The notes under the pieces: generated by a model
Database searches by the model: none
What the model saw: only the letters and a program-made list of their open reading frames with translations
Told to the model about the DNA's origin: nothing
Shown: one piece after another, positions 1 to 8,436 of the stretch
How the letters are laid out: each line of letters begins with the position of its first letter
How positions within the stretch are numbered: the first letter of the stretch is position 1
Translations under genes and position numbers: made by a program
Source of the DNA: VFZP01 sp043755595
Lineage (GTDB): Bacteria > Acidobacteriota > Terriglobia > Bryobacterales > Bryobacteraceae
DNA: 40,120 nucleotides
Assembly (NCBI GenBank): GCA_043755595.1
Contig: JAYUSQ010000234.1
Coordinates: forward strand, 1 to 40,120
Reading direction: 5' to 3'

Positions 1-1
1 G

Positions 2-361
2 GCCTACCGGCGCTCCATCGAGTTAGATCCGAAGTTTGACCACCCGCGACTCAATCTAGCGGAGCGCTTGGTAAAGTCCGACCCCGCTGCCGCGATAGAG
101 CTAATAAAGGGAGCCCAGGGTGTGGCCAAGTGGGAACCATTTATCCGTCAAACCATACTGAAGCCGATAATCCAACAGGGGCGCGCGGAACTATGCGTGA
201 AGTTCCTCGAAGAGACTGGTTTGAGCCAGAAATGGATGCCTACCTACGAAGCGTGTCTGGCTGCTGCAGAGGGCAGCGCACGACGCCTCAGTCGGCTCGT
301 CCCCGAGGTCCGCGAACCGACGATGAAGATTTACCGCGATCTGACCGCACCGCCAAAATAG
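2..361 (+). CDS. TPR-repeat protein, C-terminal part (5' end outside window)
   Basis: The reading frame is open from the first base, so the gene begins upstream. The first visible residues (AYRRSIELDPKFDHPRLNLA) have the spacing of a tetratricopeptide repeat helix pair (A-Y-R-x-A/S-I-x-L-D-P). The remaining ~95 residues are helical-looking but carry no motif I recognise. It ends in a TAG 18 bases before the convergent stop of the response regulator gene. TPR proteins are scaffolds; nothing visible fixes the partner or location. In this type of genome such tails are often seen at the end of large membrane or O-antigen-polymerase-like TPR proteins, but that cannot be judged from this fragment. 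Confidence 0.7.
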   Translation, partial: AYRRSIELDPKFDHPRLNLAERLVKSDPAAAIELIKGAQGVAKWEPFIRQTILKPIIQQGRAELCVKFLEETGLSQKWMPTYEACLAAAEGSARRLSRLVPEVREPTMKIYRDLTAPPK

Positions 362-379
362 TGGAGCGAAAAGGGGGCT

Positions 380-1705
380 TTATGCCAGCCCCATCTTTTC
401 CAGCTTCCGATACAGTGTCTTTCGCTCAATCCCCAGGATCCGCGCGGCGCGGCTCTTGTTGCCGTTCGTCGCCGCCATCACCCGGCGGATCTGTTCGGCT
501 TCGGCGTCGGCGAGGCTCTCGCTTGAAGAATCGCGGGGCTCGCCGGCTTCGATGGCAAAGCGGACCGCGTCGGCATCAATGCGCGAGTTAGGCGCGAGGA
601 TCGTCAAGCGTTCCATCAGATGCTGGAGTTGCCGCACGTTGCCGGGCCAAGTGTAGCTTTCCAGTTCCTTCAGACCCGATTCGGTCAGCCGTGTCGATAG
701 CCTGCAGCGCACGTTGTACTTGCGCAGGTAGAAGCGCGCCAGATGTTCCACGTCGCCTGCACGTTCGCGCAAGGGCGGAATGTGGATCGGCACGACGTTC
801 AAGCGGAACCAGAGGTCCTCTCGAAACTTTTCCTCTTCCACCATCTTCGCGACGTCGCGGTGCGTGGCGGCGATGATGCGGACGTCGACCGAATGCACCT
901 TGTTTGAGCCGAGCGGGCGCACCTGGCGTTCCTGTAAAAAGCGCAGAAGCTTGAGTTGAAACGGGAAATCGATATCGCCGATTTCGTCCAGGAATACCGT
1001 GCCTTGATTGGCGGCTTCGAAGACGCCGACGCGGTCGCGATCCGCTCCCGTGAAGGCTCCGCGCATGGCACCGAATAGTTCGCTCTCCAGTAGCGACGGT
1101 GCTATGGCGCCGCAATCCACTGGTTGGAACGGCGCGGCCGAGCGCAGGCTCATGCGATGCAGCATACGCGCAACCATCTCTTTGCCGGTGCCGGTTTCGC
1201 CTTGCAGCAACACGGTCGCGTCGGTCTTCGCCACGCGCGCCACTTCTTTGTAGAGGTCCACCATCTTGGTGGAGAAGCCGATCATCTCGGTTTCGGGCAG
1301 ATCGTCGACGTCCTCTTCCACCAATGCGTCGGTGCTCACCAGGGTCGATTGCGCGCGCTTGACCGTCGCCAGAAGCCGGTCGAGTTCGACGGGCTTCGCC
1401 AGATATTCGAAGACGTTCCCTTCGGTCGCGGCCATGACCGTTTCCATGGAACCGCGCCCCGTCATCAGAATGACCGCGCAACCGTCGTAGGCTTTGCGCG
1501 CCGCGCGCAGCACGTCGATCCCCGTACGTTCATCCAAATAGATGTCGGAGACCACGATTGGAAATGGCTTGGCGTCGAGCCGCGCCATCGCTTCCCGCGT
1601 GGACGAGGCCGATTCCACATCGAAGCCTTCGAGTTGAAAAAAATCGACGAGAGTGCCGCGCCACGCGCTGTCGTCTTCTACGACCAGCAAAGAGTTCATG
1701 TCCAT
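380..1705 (-). CDS. NtrC-family sigma-54-dependent response regulator
   Basis: Three domains are visible: a receiver (acidic pair VVEDD near residue 10, phospho-acceptor Asp54 in VVSDIYLDE, Lys in LAKPVE), a sigma-54 AAA+ domain (Walker A GETGTGKE, GAFTGA loop, Walker B TVFLDEIGD, arginine finger region FREDLWFRLNV) and a Fis-type HTH at the C-terminus (NKSRAARILGIERKTLYRKL). It should hydrolyse ATP to remodel RNA polymerase-sigma-54 at target promoters once phosphorylated. The start is taken as the ATG at 1705, preceded by GAAGG at good spacing; a GTG at 1717 and an ATG at 1699 are alternatives. It lies 66 bases behind the CHASE2 kinase on the same strand and is almost certainly its partner. 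Oddity: the usual SELFGHExGAFTGA stretch reads SELFGAMRGAFTGA, losing the His-Glu pair. Confidence 0.93.
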   Translation of the reverse strand: MDMNSLLVVEDDSAWRGTLVDFFQLEGFDVESASSTREAMARLDAKPFPIVVSDIYLDERTGIDVLRAARKAYDGCAVILMTGRGSMETVMAATEGNVFEYLAKPVELDRLLATVKRAQSTLVSTDALVEEDVDDLPETEMIGFSTKMVDLYKEVARVAKTDATVLLQGETGTGKEMVARMLHRMSLRSAAPFQPVDCGAIAPSLLESELFGAMRGAFTGADRDRVGVFEAANQGTVFLDEIGDIDFPFQLKLLRFLQERQVRPLGSNKVHSVDVRIIAATHRDVAKMVEEEKFREDLWFRLNVVPIHIPPLRERAGDVEHLARFYLRKYNVRCRLSTRLTESGLKELESYTWPGNVRQLQHLMERLTILAPNSRIDADAVRFAIEAGEPRDSSSESLADAEAEQIRRVMAATNGNKSRAARILGIERKTLYRKLEKMGLA

Positions 1706-1771
1706 ACACACCTTCACCTTTGCGGCACGGGACGCGTGTGCGTGCGTTAAGGATATTGTTTTCGACTACTA

Positions 1772-3610
1772 CTACTGCAGCGGACTACCAGCGGGAACGG
1801 TCGCCGGTACCACCATAGTAAAACAAGATCCGGCCCCGGGTGAACTGGTCACTTCCATGCGGCCGCCGTGGTTGGTGACAATCTGGTCTACGATCGACAG
1901 GCCGATGCCGGTTCCGACTTCGCCGCTGGCCTCCGCCTTGCGCGTGCGATAGAACTTGCGGAAGATGCTGGCAAGCTCCTGTTCGTCCATCCCCATGCCT
2001 TGATCCTGCACGGAAAGCCGCAGGTTTTTGCCGTCGAATTGCGAATTGACGGTGACCTGCGTTTCGGCGTTCGAATACTTGACGGCGTTGGTGAGGAGAT
2101 TGTAGACGGCGTACTCCATGAGCTCACGGTCACCGGAGAGTTGAACTTCGGAAGGGGGCGGCGCAAGGATCGTAATTTGTTTGCGGTCGGCGAGCGGGCG
2201 GACACGATCGATGGTGGGGCCGAGCAGCGTCGAAAGGGGGAATGGCTCGCGTTTGAGTTTCATTTGACCTTCACTGAGCCGCTCAACGCTAAGGAAGGTT
2301 TGGATCATGTTGGCCAGCCGTTTGGACTCGGTGTTGATGGTGCGGGTCATTTCGGCGCGCTTCTCGTCGGTGAGTTTGTAGCGGCCCATCAATTCGCTGG
2401 AACCTTGAATGGTGGAGAGCGGCGTGCGCATTTCATGCACGACGAAATGGATCGCCTGTTGGTAGCGCTCTTTGTCGGCTTCGGCCCGGAGCATACGCGC
2501 GCGTTGGATGAAAAATTGTGCGCTGGCGGCCGTCCCGACTGCGAGCCCGGCCGCGAACAACGGCTGCAGGTAGGGGAAAACGAGTCCGGCGCGGAAGGCG
2601 AGAAATGGGGCTAGCAACGAGACCGCTAACAGCGCGGCGGCGGCGACATAGGCTTGAATCGATGGGAGGAACCAGAAGGCCGCGCCGGCCGCCACGCATA
2701 GAATCAGCGCGAAGATGATGGAGGAGAGGTTGCTGGCCGTGCGAAGAATGCGGCCCTCCACGAGGGTTTCAAACGCATTGGCGTGGATCTCGACGCCGGG
2801 CATGGAGAGGCCATTCGACATCGGCGTCATATGGCGATCCGGCGACGCAGATTGCGCGGTGATGCCGACAAAGACGACCTTGCCGGTGAGGCGCGATGCG
2901 GATTCGGGCCGGTCCAGGAGATCGGCGAAGGTGACCTCAGGCACGCCTCCGCTGGAGTAGTTCACCCATAACGGGCGAGCGTCTTCGCGGCGTCCGGGGA
3001 TGCGTCTGCCCGCCACTTCGATGGAATCCATTTCTTCGCTGACATTGGCGCCGTTATTCACGAGGCGGAAGGTTTCGAGCGAGAGGGCCCAGTAGCGCGT
3101 GCGGCCGGCGGTCTTTTCGAGCGAGACTCGACGCACAACCTGATCGAGACCATCCGGGTCGGCATGGACATGACCGAGTCCGGCAGCGGACCGGCGGAAC
3201 TCGGGAATCGGCGTTTCCCATTCGCCTTGTCGAGTAAGTGAGGTTGCCAGGACAAGGTTCGGCGTGGCGGCGAAAGCGGCGGCGAGGCGGCGGTTCATTT
3301 CTGGGTCCGTGCCTTCGTCGGCGAGAATTACGTCGACCACGACGGCGCGCGGCTTGGCGGCGGCGACACGCGGGAGGCCATCGGCGAGGATACGCCGGAT
3401 TGCCGATACGCCTCCGAACTTACTATAACTGCGCTCGTCAATGCCGAGTAAGATGGCGCTAGTGTCGCGTCGACCGGTAGCCGAAATTCGGAACAGGAAA
3501 TCGTAAATGTCGTTATCGAGTTGCGCGCCGAACGAGGTCCACCCAAAGGCCACCGAGATGATGAAACAGGCGGCCATCAACGCAACGTAGTATAGGCTGG
3601 TTCGACGCAT
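1772..3610 (-). CDS. CHASE2-domain sensor histidine kinase
   Basis: About 612 residues. One N-terminal membrane helix (residues ~8-24) is followed by an extracytoplasmic CHASE2 domain (~30-290, with DNDIYDFLFR, DVILADEG and the PGVEIHANAFETLV end), three closely spaced membrane helices (~296-366), and a cytoplasmic kinase core: H-box HEMRTPLS (His392), N-box NLLTNAVKYS, G1 DQGMGMDEQE and G2 GTGIGLSIV. CHASE2 senses an unknown extracellular signal. The start is the ATG at 3610; a TTG lies one codon upstream. It follows the aminopeptidase gene by 13 bases and precedes the NtrC-like regulator, so the three probably share a transcript. All catalytic motifs look intact. Confidence 0.94.
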   Translation of the reverse strand: MRRTSLYYVALMAACFIISVAFGWTSFGAQLDNDIYDFLFRISATGRRDTSAILLGIDERSYSKFGGVSAIRRILADGLPRVAAAKPRAVVVDVILADEGTDPEMNRRLAAAFAATPNLVLATSLTRQGEWETPIPEFRRSAAGLGHVHADPDGLDQVVRRVSLEKTAGRTRYWALSLETFRLVNNGANVSEEMDSIEVAGRRIPGRREDARPLWVNYSSGGVPEVTFADLLDRPESASRLTGKVVFVGITAQSASPDRHMTPMSNGLSMPGVEIHANAFETLVEGRILRTASNLSSIIFALILCVAAGAAFWFLPSIQAYVAAAALLAVSLLAPFLAFRAGLVFPYLQPLFAAGLAVGTAASAQFFIQRARMLRAEADKERYQQAIHFVVHEMRTPLSTIQGSSELMGRYKLTDEKRAEMTRTINTESKRLANMIQTFLSVERLSEGQMKLKREPFPLSTLLGPTIDRVRPLADRKQITILAPPPSEVQLSGDRELMEYAVYNLLTNAVKYSNAETQVTVNSQFDGKNLRLSVQDQGMGMDEQELASIFRKFYRTRKAEASGEVGTGIGLSIVDQIVTNHGGRMEVTSSPGAGSCFTMVVPATVPAGSPLQ

Positions 3611-3623
3611 CAAGCGTGTTACT

Positions 3624-4892
3624 TCATTTACTCCGTTGGGCTGACATGAGTTTTTCGATTTCGGCGGGTTCGCGGGGTAGCGCGGACGACATCACACGGG
3701 CTCCGCCGTCTGTGATCAGAATCATGTCTTCGATGCGAACGCCGATCGATTCTTCGGCGATGTAAACACCGGGCTCGATGGTGATGACCATGCCGGGTTG
3801 GAGCGTGAGATCCGGATCGGTGGCGTCATGCACTTCCAGCCCAACGTGATGGCCGAGCGAATGGAGATAGTATTTGCCGAGAGTTTCGCCGTGGCGATCT
3901 TTGCCGTGTGAGTCGACATACTTTCGCGCGATCCCGTTCAGTGAGTCTTCGCCGAGGCCGAGCAGCTTCATGCCGGGCTTGGCGGCGGCGATCGCAGCCT
4001 TTTGGGCGCCGAGTACGATCTCATAAATCTCGCGCTGGCGGCGGGTGAAACCGCCGTTCACCGGCACGGTGCGGGTGATGTCGGCGGCATAGTCGCCACA
4101 CTCGGAGCCTACATCCATCAACAGTAGTTCGCCCGAATCCATGCGCCGCTTGTTGGCTGAGTAATGGAGCGAGATCGACATCGGTCCACTCGCGACGATC
4201 GGCATGTAGGCGTGGCGCTCGCAGCCCATTTCGAAGTAAGTGGCGCCCATGGTGGTTGCCACTTGGTACTCGTAGAGCCCGGATTTGACGCGCCGCCAGG
4301 CGGCGAGGTGGGCGGCGACGGTGGCATCCACGGATCGCTGAATGCGCGCGATCTCGGCCGGCGATTTGGTCATGCGGAGGCGGGCGATAGTGCGCGCCGC
4401 CGATTGCAATTCGCGCCCGGGGAGCGCATCTTTAATTGTTTTGGCGCTGGAAGAACCACCCACCCAATACACAGCGCGGTTTTCAGTAGCCAGTTCCTTT
4501 AGCTTCGCCGTGAAGTCGTTCGATTCGAGAACCTTTCCAAAGCCGCTTTGCTCCGCGACGTTTGGATCGTCGGGCGAGGCCTTGCGTCCGGTGTAACGGT
4601 CGCGGATTTCACTGCGCTTGGGCACGAAGAGAAACTCGCCCTCGGGCGCGAGCAGCAGCATAGCGCCAGGCTCACGCCAGCCGGTGAGATAGAGGAAATC
4701 CGGGTCCTGGAAGAACGGGGTTCGCAGCCCGCCTCGATCCGGCTCACTATCTCCGGCTAGTGCGATTACTGCGTCTGGCAGGGCTTTGCGCAAGGCGGCC
4801 CGGCGCGCAGCATGTTCACCGAGGGCTATCCCGTTGACGGGCTCAGGCGAAGCAAGTGCGACGGCAAGGGCGAATAGGACGATGACCCGCAT
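3624..4892 (-). CDS. pepP: Exported M24-family Xaa-Pro aminopeptidase
   Basis: 422 residues beginning with a hydrophobic signal sequence (VIVLFALAVALAS). An N-terminal creatinase-like domain (DPDFLYLTGWREPGAML) is followed by the pita-bread metallopeptidase domain with all five expected metal ligands: Asp in LLMDVG, Asp in AADITRT, His in HHVGLEVH, Glu in ITIEPG and Glu in VRIEDM. It should release N-terminal residues preceding proline using two Mn or similar ions, here probably outside the cytoplasm because of the signal sequence, unlike cytosolic PepP. GGAG abuts the ATG and a TATA-like -10 sits only ~10 bases upstream, so the mRNA may be leaderless. A broken second copy of its 5' third lies at 8.44-8.67 kb. 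Confidence 0.93.
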   Translation of the reverse strand: MRVIVLFALAVALASPEPVNGIALGEHAARRAALRKALPDAVIALAGDSEPDRGGLRTPFFQDPDFLYLTGWREPGAMLLLAPEGEFLFVPKRSEIRDRYTGRKASPDDPNVAEQSGFGKVLESNDFTAKLKELATENRAVYWVGGSSSAKTIKDALPGRELQSAARTIARLRMTKSPAEIARIQRSVDATVAAHLAAWRRVKSGLYEYQVATTMGATYFEMGCERHAYMPIVASGPMSISLHYSANKRRMDSGELLLMDVGSECGDYAADITRTVPVNGGFTRRQREIYEIVLGAQKAAIAAAKPGMKLLGLGEDSLNGIARKYVDSHGKDRHGETLGKYYLHSLGHHVGLEVHDATDPDLTLQPGMVITIEPGVYIAEESIGVRIEDMILITDGGARVMSSALPREPAEIEKLMSAQRSK

Positions 4893-4952
4893 CTCCTATA
4901 CTTTACCCTTGCCGGTTCCGCGGGTCTGGAATCTGGCGTGGACGCGATGCTG

Positions 4953-5108
4953 CTAGGCCGGTGCTCCGGCGCTGGCGTCTGTCTCTCCGGCGCTACCAAG
5001 GAAGCCCACGATTTCAGGCGCGGCGGCACTGGCCAGAGCTTCATTACGGGAGTCTTCAAAGTGGTCCAGGAAGACTTGTTTGTCGAGGTCAAGCCGAAGA
5101 CCCATCTC
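4953..5108 (-). pseudogene. 5'-truncated copy of the 98-residue partner protein (see 8732-9028)
   Basis: Read on the minus strand, these ~50 codons (MGLRLDLDKQVFLDHFEDSR onward) match the last half of the 98-residue protein at 8732-9028 with only a few substitutions near the C-terminus. Homology stops abruptly at 5108; beyond it the sequence turns into unrelated bases and then the 3' end of terC. The reading frame through the TerC gene is open but meaningless. The internal ATG at 5105 could in principle allow a 50-residue product. The fragment lies directly upstream of pepP, exactly as the intact gene lies upstream of the broken pepP copy. Confidence 0.8.
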
Positions 5109-5163
5109 ACGGTTCTGGCGGATTGACCGACGGCGGGAAACCGTCCCACTAACATGTGCCGGG

Positions 5164-5913
5164 TTAACTAGAAACTGCTGCCGGAGCGGTCTGGCGTTTC
5201 CGGACTGCCGACGCCCGGATGTTGAGCATCTCCACCCCAATGGAAAAGGCCATCGAGAAATAGACATACCCCTTCGGCACGTGGAACTGGCAACCTTCCG
5301 CGATCAGCGTTACGCCGATCAGCAGGAGGAACGCCAGAGCGAGTATCTTCACGGTGGGGTGCCGGTCCACGAAGCGGCTCAGGGGTCCGGCCGCCAGAAG
5401 CATGATCGCCACCGAAATGATCACCGCGGCCACCATGATCGAGATGTCGTCGACCATGCCCACAGCGGTTATCACCGAATCAAGCGAGAACACCAGATCC
5501 ACCACCAGCACCTGCCCAAGTACGGCGGCTACGGTCACCGCCTGACCAGCCGCATCGGCCAGCCCCGGCATTTCGGCGTCCTCCATCTTGTGGTGAATCT
5601 CGCGTGTAGCTTTGAAGATCAGAAAGAGACCGCCAAGAATCAGAATCAGATCGCGCCCTGTGAGCGCGCGGCCCGCGATAGGAGGCAGGAGCGGCGTGGA
5701 GAGCTTCATGATCCACGTCAAGGAAAATAGCAGCGCCAGGCGAGACACCATCGCGGCCACGAGTCCGATTGTGCGCGTGCTCCCCTGCTGCGCCAGCGGG
5801 AGCCGACTGGTGAGAATTGAGATAAAGATGATGTTGTCCACCCCAAGCACGATCTCCATCGCGGTGAGTGTTAGCAAAGCCATCCAGGCATTCGGGTCGT
5901 TCAAAGTGAACAT
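5164..5913 (-). CDS. TerC-family integral membrane protein
   Basis: About 249 residues, almost entirely membrane helices. The family signatures are clear: MEIVLGVDNIIFISIL near the N-terminus and DLVFSLDSVITAVGM in the middle, each with the acidic residue inside a helix that is thought to handle metal ions, plus the C-terminal VEMLNIR stretch. TerC/Alx relatives export Mn2+ or protect against metal and tellurite stress; which applies here is not shown. I chose the ATG at 5913 because it places MFTLNDPNAWMALLTL where family members begin; a GTG at 5934 is the alternative. The gene appears to be transcribed alone. Confidence 0.93.
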   Translation of the reverse strand: MFTLNDPNAWMALLTLTAMEIVLGVDNIIFISILTSRLPLAQQGSTRTIGLVAAMVSRLALLFSLTWIMKLSTPLLPPIAGRALTGRDLILILGGLFLIFKATREIHHKMEDAEMPGLADAAGQAVTVAAVLGQVLVVDLVFSLDSVITAVGMVDDISIMVAAVIISVAIMLLAAGPLSRFVDRHPTVKILALAFLLLIGVTLIAEGCQFHVPKGYVYFSMAFSIGVEMLNIRASAVRKRQTAPAAVSS

Positions 5914-6208
5914 GATTTCTGTATCGACTGCCACATCCGGCGCTGCGCTTCGAACCTGTGGGCCGGTTCCCGGTACTCATCATCTCTCACCGGCGGCGTA
6001 CGCTTCGGTGGAGTCAAGCCTTCACTGGGGAGAGAGAGGAGAACTTCGCGCCTGCAGATGGTCCGTGGAGCAAGATTGAGTGCCGGTATCGGAGGAGCAG
6101 AAGCTGCGAGACTCTCCAGCAACGCTAATCCGCAAGGTGACGCGCGGCAAGCGTATGAAAGGCATGCCGGCATCCGGTGGGCGCGGCGTCGCTCTTCCTC
6201 CCCAGCTT
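5914..6208. other. Intergenic stretch upstream of terC, no gene
   Basis: About 295 bases between the DUF1003 gene and terC. It holds an open minus-strand frame rich in Arg and Pro but with no protein-like pattern. It should contain the terC promoter or leader. I looked for the yybP-ykoY manganese riboswitch that often precedes terC and could not find its conserved core. Confidence 0.5.
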
Positions 6209-6793
6209 TCAACTCGTCACCAGTTTCTCCTTGACCTCGTCGTGCAGTAGGTTGGGGTCGGTGAAACGGATTAGATCGGCCAGTTCCGGGTCGCGCGCAT
6301 CCGGTATCTCTAATCGTTGGCAGATGGCCATCAGGAGGTGTAGCGTCTTGGTAGCCTCCCGCTCCTGCAAGAGTGAGATCTGCAAGTCCAAGTGCGTGCG
6401 CTGGGCCTGTTGGCGTTTCATGCGGCCCTGAATCATGAGCACGGTGCAGGAGATGATAGTCGCTTCCAGCGGCAGCACCGTGCGCAGGGTCTCATATGGC
6501 CACGGGTCCCAAGGCGTAACGCCAAGTACATGACCGGAGTTCATTATAGCCCACAGGGCGATGACCACCAGATGCGCGGCCCAGAAGTGAACGGTGCCAA
6601 CGGTAGAGGCCGTTGCATCCACAATGCGCTCGCCAGGTGTGCGTTCACGGCCGGCTTTCTTCTCCATCTCGGCGACAGTACGCAGGTTCTGCTGGGTGAC
6701 TTTGTCGGTACCGTCCGCCATCTGCGGCTCAGGCAAATGCGGCATGGTCGCGCTCATCTTCTGGCAAACCGCCAAGGGGCAGGACCGGCTCAT
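6209..6793 (-). CDS. DUF1003-family membrane protein
   Basis: 194 residues. After a soluble ~60-residue N-terminus, two hydrophobic helices (HFWAAHLVVIALWAIMNSG and LPLEATIISCTVLMIQGRM) are joined by the proline-rich WDPWPYETLR loop, then an amphipathic region LDLQISLLQEREATKTLHLL. This is the DUF1003 layout, including the WD-P-P loop and the LDLQxxLLxExE motif. The family is an inner-membrane protein of unknown function. The ATG at 6793 lies 4 bases after the upstream gene's stop with GGAG ~13 bases before it, indicating translational coupling. An internal ATG (MPHLPEP) could also serve. Confidence 0.9.
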   Translation of the reverse strand: MSRSCPLAVCQKMSATMPHLPEPQMADGTDKVTQQNLRTVAEMEKKAGRERTPGERIVDATASTVGTVHFWAAHLVVIALWAIMNSGHVLGVTPWDPWPYETLRTVLPLEATIISCTVLMIQGRMKRQQAQRTHLDLQISLLQEREATKTLHLLMAICQRLEIPDARDPELADLIRFTDPNLLHDEVKEKLVTS

Positions 6794-6796
6794 AGC

Positions 6797-7153
6797 TCAT
6801 GGCGTCTCCTCCAGCCTCTCGTCCGTGCGCTGCTCAGCAGGATCGCCGGTCCGCTGCAACGGGCGGCCCGCCTTCTCCTCGACCGAGGCGACGTTACGAT
6901 GAAGTTTGCCGCGCTCGCCCGCGTCGTCCTCGATCTTGACCATCGTCACCACATGGCTTGCCTTTTCCCGCACCCGTTGGTGACACCGATGGACGAGTTG
7001 CAGGACCTCGTCCCAGTCGCCCTCCACGCAGGTACCGGCAGGATTCAACTGATAGGGCAGACCGGACGCATCCACCAATTTCAGGGCTTCGGCCAGCTCG
7101 TCGCTGGTGTGGGCGTCGCTGCCTATGGGAATAATGCTGAATTCAACCAACAT
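6797..7153 (-). CDS. MTH1187/YkoF-type thiamine-binding family protein
   Basis: 118 residues. The N-terminal 65 residues fit the MTH1187 (DUF77/UPF0045) family: MLVEFSIIPIGS opening strand, YQLNPAGTCVEGDWDEVL core and a helix with HRCHQRVRE. The family forms small ferredoxin-like tetramers, some of which bind thiamine or related ligands. The last ~40 residues (VEEKAGRPLQRTG...) are extra and polar, beyond the usual ~100-residue length. GAGGAG stands 7 bases before the ATG. It is the first gene of a two-gene unit with the DUF1003 protein. Confidence 0.85.
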   Translation of the reverse strand: MLVEFSIIPIGSDAHTSDELAEALKLVDASGLPYQLNPAGTCVEGDWDEVLQLVHRCHQRVREKASHVVTMVKIEDDAGERGKLHRNVASVEEKAGRPLQRTGDPAEQRTDERLEETP

Positions 7154-8116
7154 TGCGGGCTCCTCGTGTCGAGGGTGTAAGGGATCGGAGCGCGCCTCCG
7201 ATTACTTTGCTGCACCGTTCATGCCCGCACGTCCGATATCAGGACGAGTTTGCATCCTCAGCGCAACGATGGCTAGTTTCGGACAAGTCAATGCCGCCCC
7301 GATCATCTCCGGCTGACGGCCGGCGGGCTCATCAACCCCAATTTTCTCTTCCCTACAACACCTCATCCTGACGTAAATCTCTCGACAAAGACTAGAGGCA
7401 ATAGAGCCTAACTATGTTTCACGCTTTCTGGATTTTTATGCAGTGCCTCCCTGTATCGGGTCACGATCTAACGCGCCTTTCAAGCCTGTTTACGCCACTT
7501 TTGTTGCCGGCTGTCGTTGCGGGTCTCATCGTGCAGGCCGACCCGCTGAGCGCGGGCGTCGCGTTTGTGTCTGGGCTTTTCGATTTGCCAAGATTCGCGG
7601 CGGAAAGCAAACACTCTCCCCGGGAAGCTTATCGGCTCAAACGATGCGGAGTGAAACCGGAGGTGACGACCGGGAGTTGGTGGCACGTTCAATACTCGCG
7701 ATCCTCTGCCAAGGTCCGCGCTCATGTGCTTATCTTGATCGGCAGGGTGTGGATGATCGCACGACCCCGGCCCAAGCCCATCAGATCCAATCCCGCGGGG
7801 CAAGGCGCGTGACATCGTCGATCCGCAATTCCGCCTTCAGATCCCCGTTCAAGTCCGCGACGCTGTCATTGCCCCCTTCATCGAGAAGGTCCAGTTCTTC
7901 CGGACGATGCGCGGCGATTTCCTGAACTGGATTTGGTTCGTCAACCGGAAGCCGCGGTAGACGTTGATTAAGTTCTCAGAGTCCTACGAACGCCTACAAT
8001 GAGGAACTATCGCCCCGCCGGTCAGACGCTTTTCTGGAAATTGTACGCTTCCGGCTTCGAGTCCTATTTGAACAACTTCGAGCGTCTACGACGTCTGAAC
8101 GGCCCCCAAGGCAATC
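7154..8116. other. Long stretch without an intact gene
   Basis: About 960 bases between the MTH1187-family gene and the purH relic. Several medium open frames exist on both strands (for example plus 7414-7812 and 7443-7925) but their translations are low in normal protein character and disagree with each other. Only the short pieces listed separately at 7757-7960 and 7999-8145 look once-coding. The interval borders the duplicated and broken segment and reads like eroded DNA. Confidence 0.6.
7757..7960 (+). pseudogene. Relic of an unidentified gene, C-terminal end
   Basis: This frame is open from just after a TGA to a TAG and has no ATG, GTG or TTG before its last quarter, so it cannot be a gene as it stands. 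Yet its translation is strikingly protein-like and its codons end mostly in G or C: DIVDPQFRLQIPVQVRDAVI followed by APFIEKVQFFRTMRGDFLNW and a basic end. I do not recognise the family. The upstream part of the gene seems lost or scrambled. Confidence 0.35.
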
Positions 8117-8145
8117 CTAGTGCCGGAAGTGGCGAACGCCGGTGA
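7999..8145 (+). CDS. Small ORF or relic, unknown
   Basis: ATG to TGA, 48 residues, with an aromatic stretch FWKLYASGFESYLNNFERLR that looks like real coding sequence; the last residues overlap the purH relic on the other strand. No ribosome binding site is obvious. It may be another fragment of the lost gene at 7757-7960 rather than a working gene. No function can be given. Confidence 0.2.
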   Translation: MRNYRPAGQTLFWKLYASGFESYLNNFERLRRLNGPQGNPSAGSGERR

Positions 8146-8436
8146 AGACCATCGCGAGGCCGAGCCGGTCAGCGGCGTCGATGACGTCCTGATCCTTTAC
8201 AGAGCCACCGGGTTGAATGGCGGCGGTGAGGCCGTGGCTGGCCGCCGTTTTGAGTCCATCGGGGAACGGGAAGAACGCATCGGAGGCGACGACATTACCT
8301 TTGAGGGGCGACACGGCTTTGGCAGCGCCGAACTTCACCGAATCGACGCGGCTCATCTGGCCCGCGCCCGAACTGATCAGTTGACCGGCGCGTGCATAGA
8401 CGATTGCGTTCGACTTGACGTGTTTGCAAATCTTCC
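8117..8436 (-). pseudogene. purH: purH 3' fragment (AICAR transformylase/IMP cyclohydrolase C-terminus)
   Basis: The last ~107 codons encode the C-terminal end of the bifunctional purine enzyme PurH: HVKSNAIVYARAGQ, SGAGQMSRVDSVK, ASDAFFPFPDGL, AAIQPGGSVKDQDVIDAADR and the terminal MVFTGVRHFRH. These are the conserved formyltransferase-domain motifs of the family. The first ~400 residues are missing: at about 8436 the sequence switches abruptly to a pepP 5' fragment in another frame. The remaining codons are clean, so the break may be fairly recent. A full purH must exist elsewhere if the cell makes purines. Confidence 0.88.

Noticed and set aside
1868..2614. 248-codon plus-strand frame inside the CHASE2 kinase gene
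   Set aside because: Antisense shadow of a gene with every kinase motif present.
5914..6080. yybP-ykoY manganese riboswitch before terC
   Set aside because: The position is right but neither the conserved GGGGAGUA-like core nor the closing partner could be found in the minus-strand leader.
7414..7812. 132-codon plus-strand ORF as a membrane protein
   Set aside because: Only the first 55 residues are hydrophobic, no ribosome binding site is clear, and competing frames on both strands look equally arbitrary.
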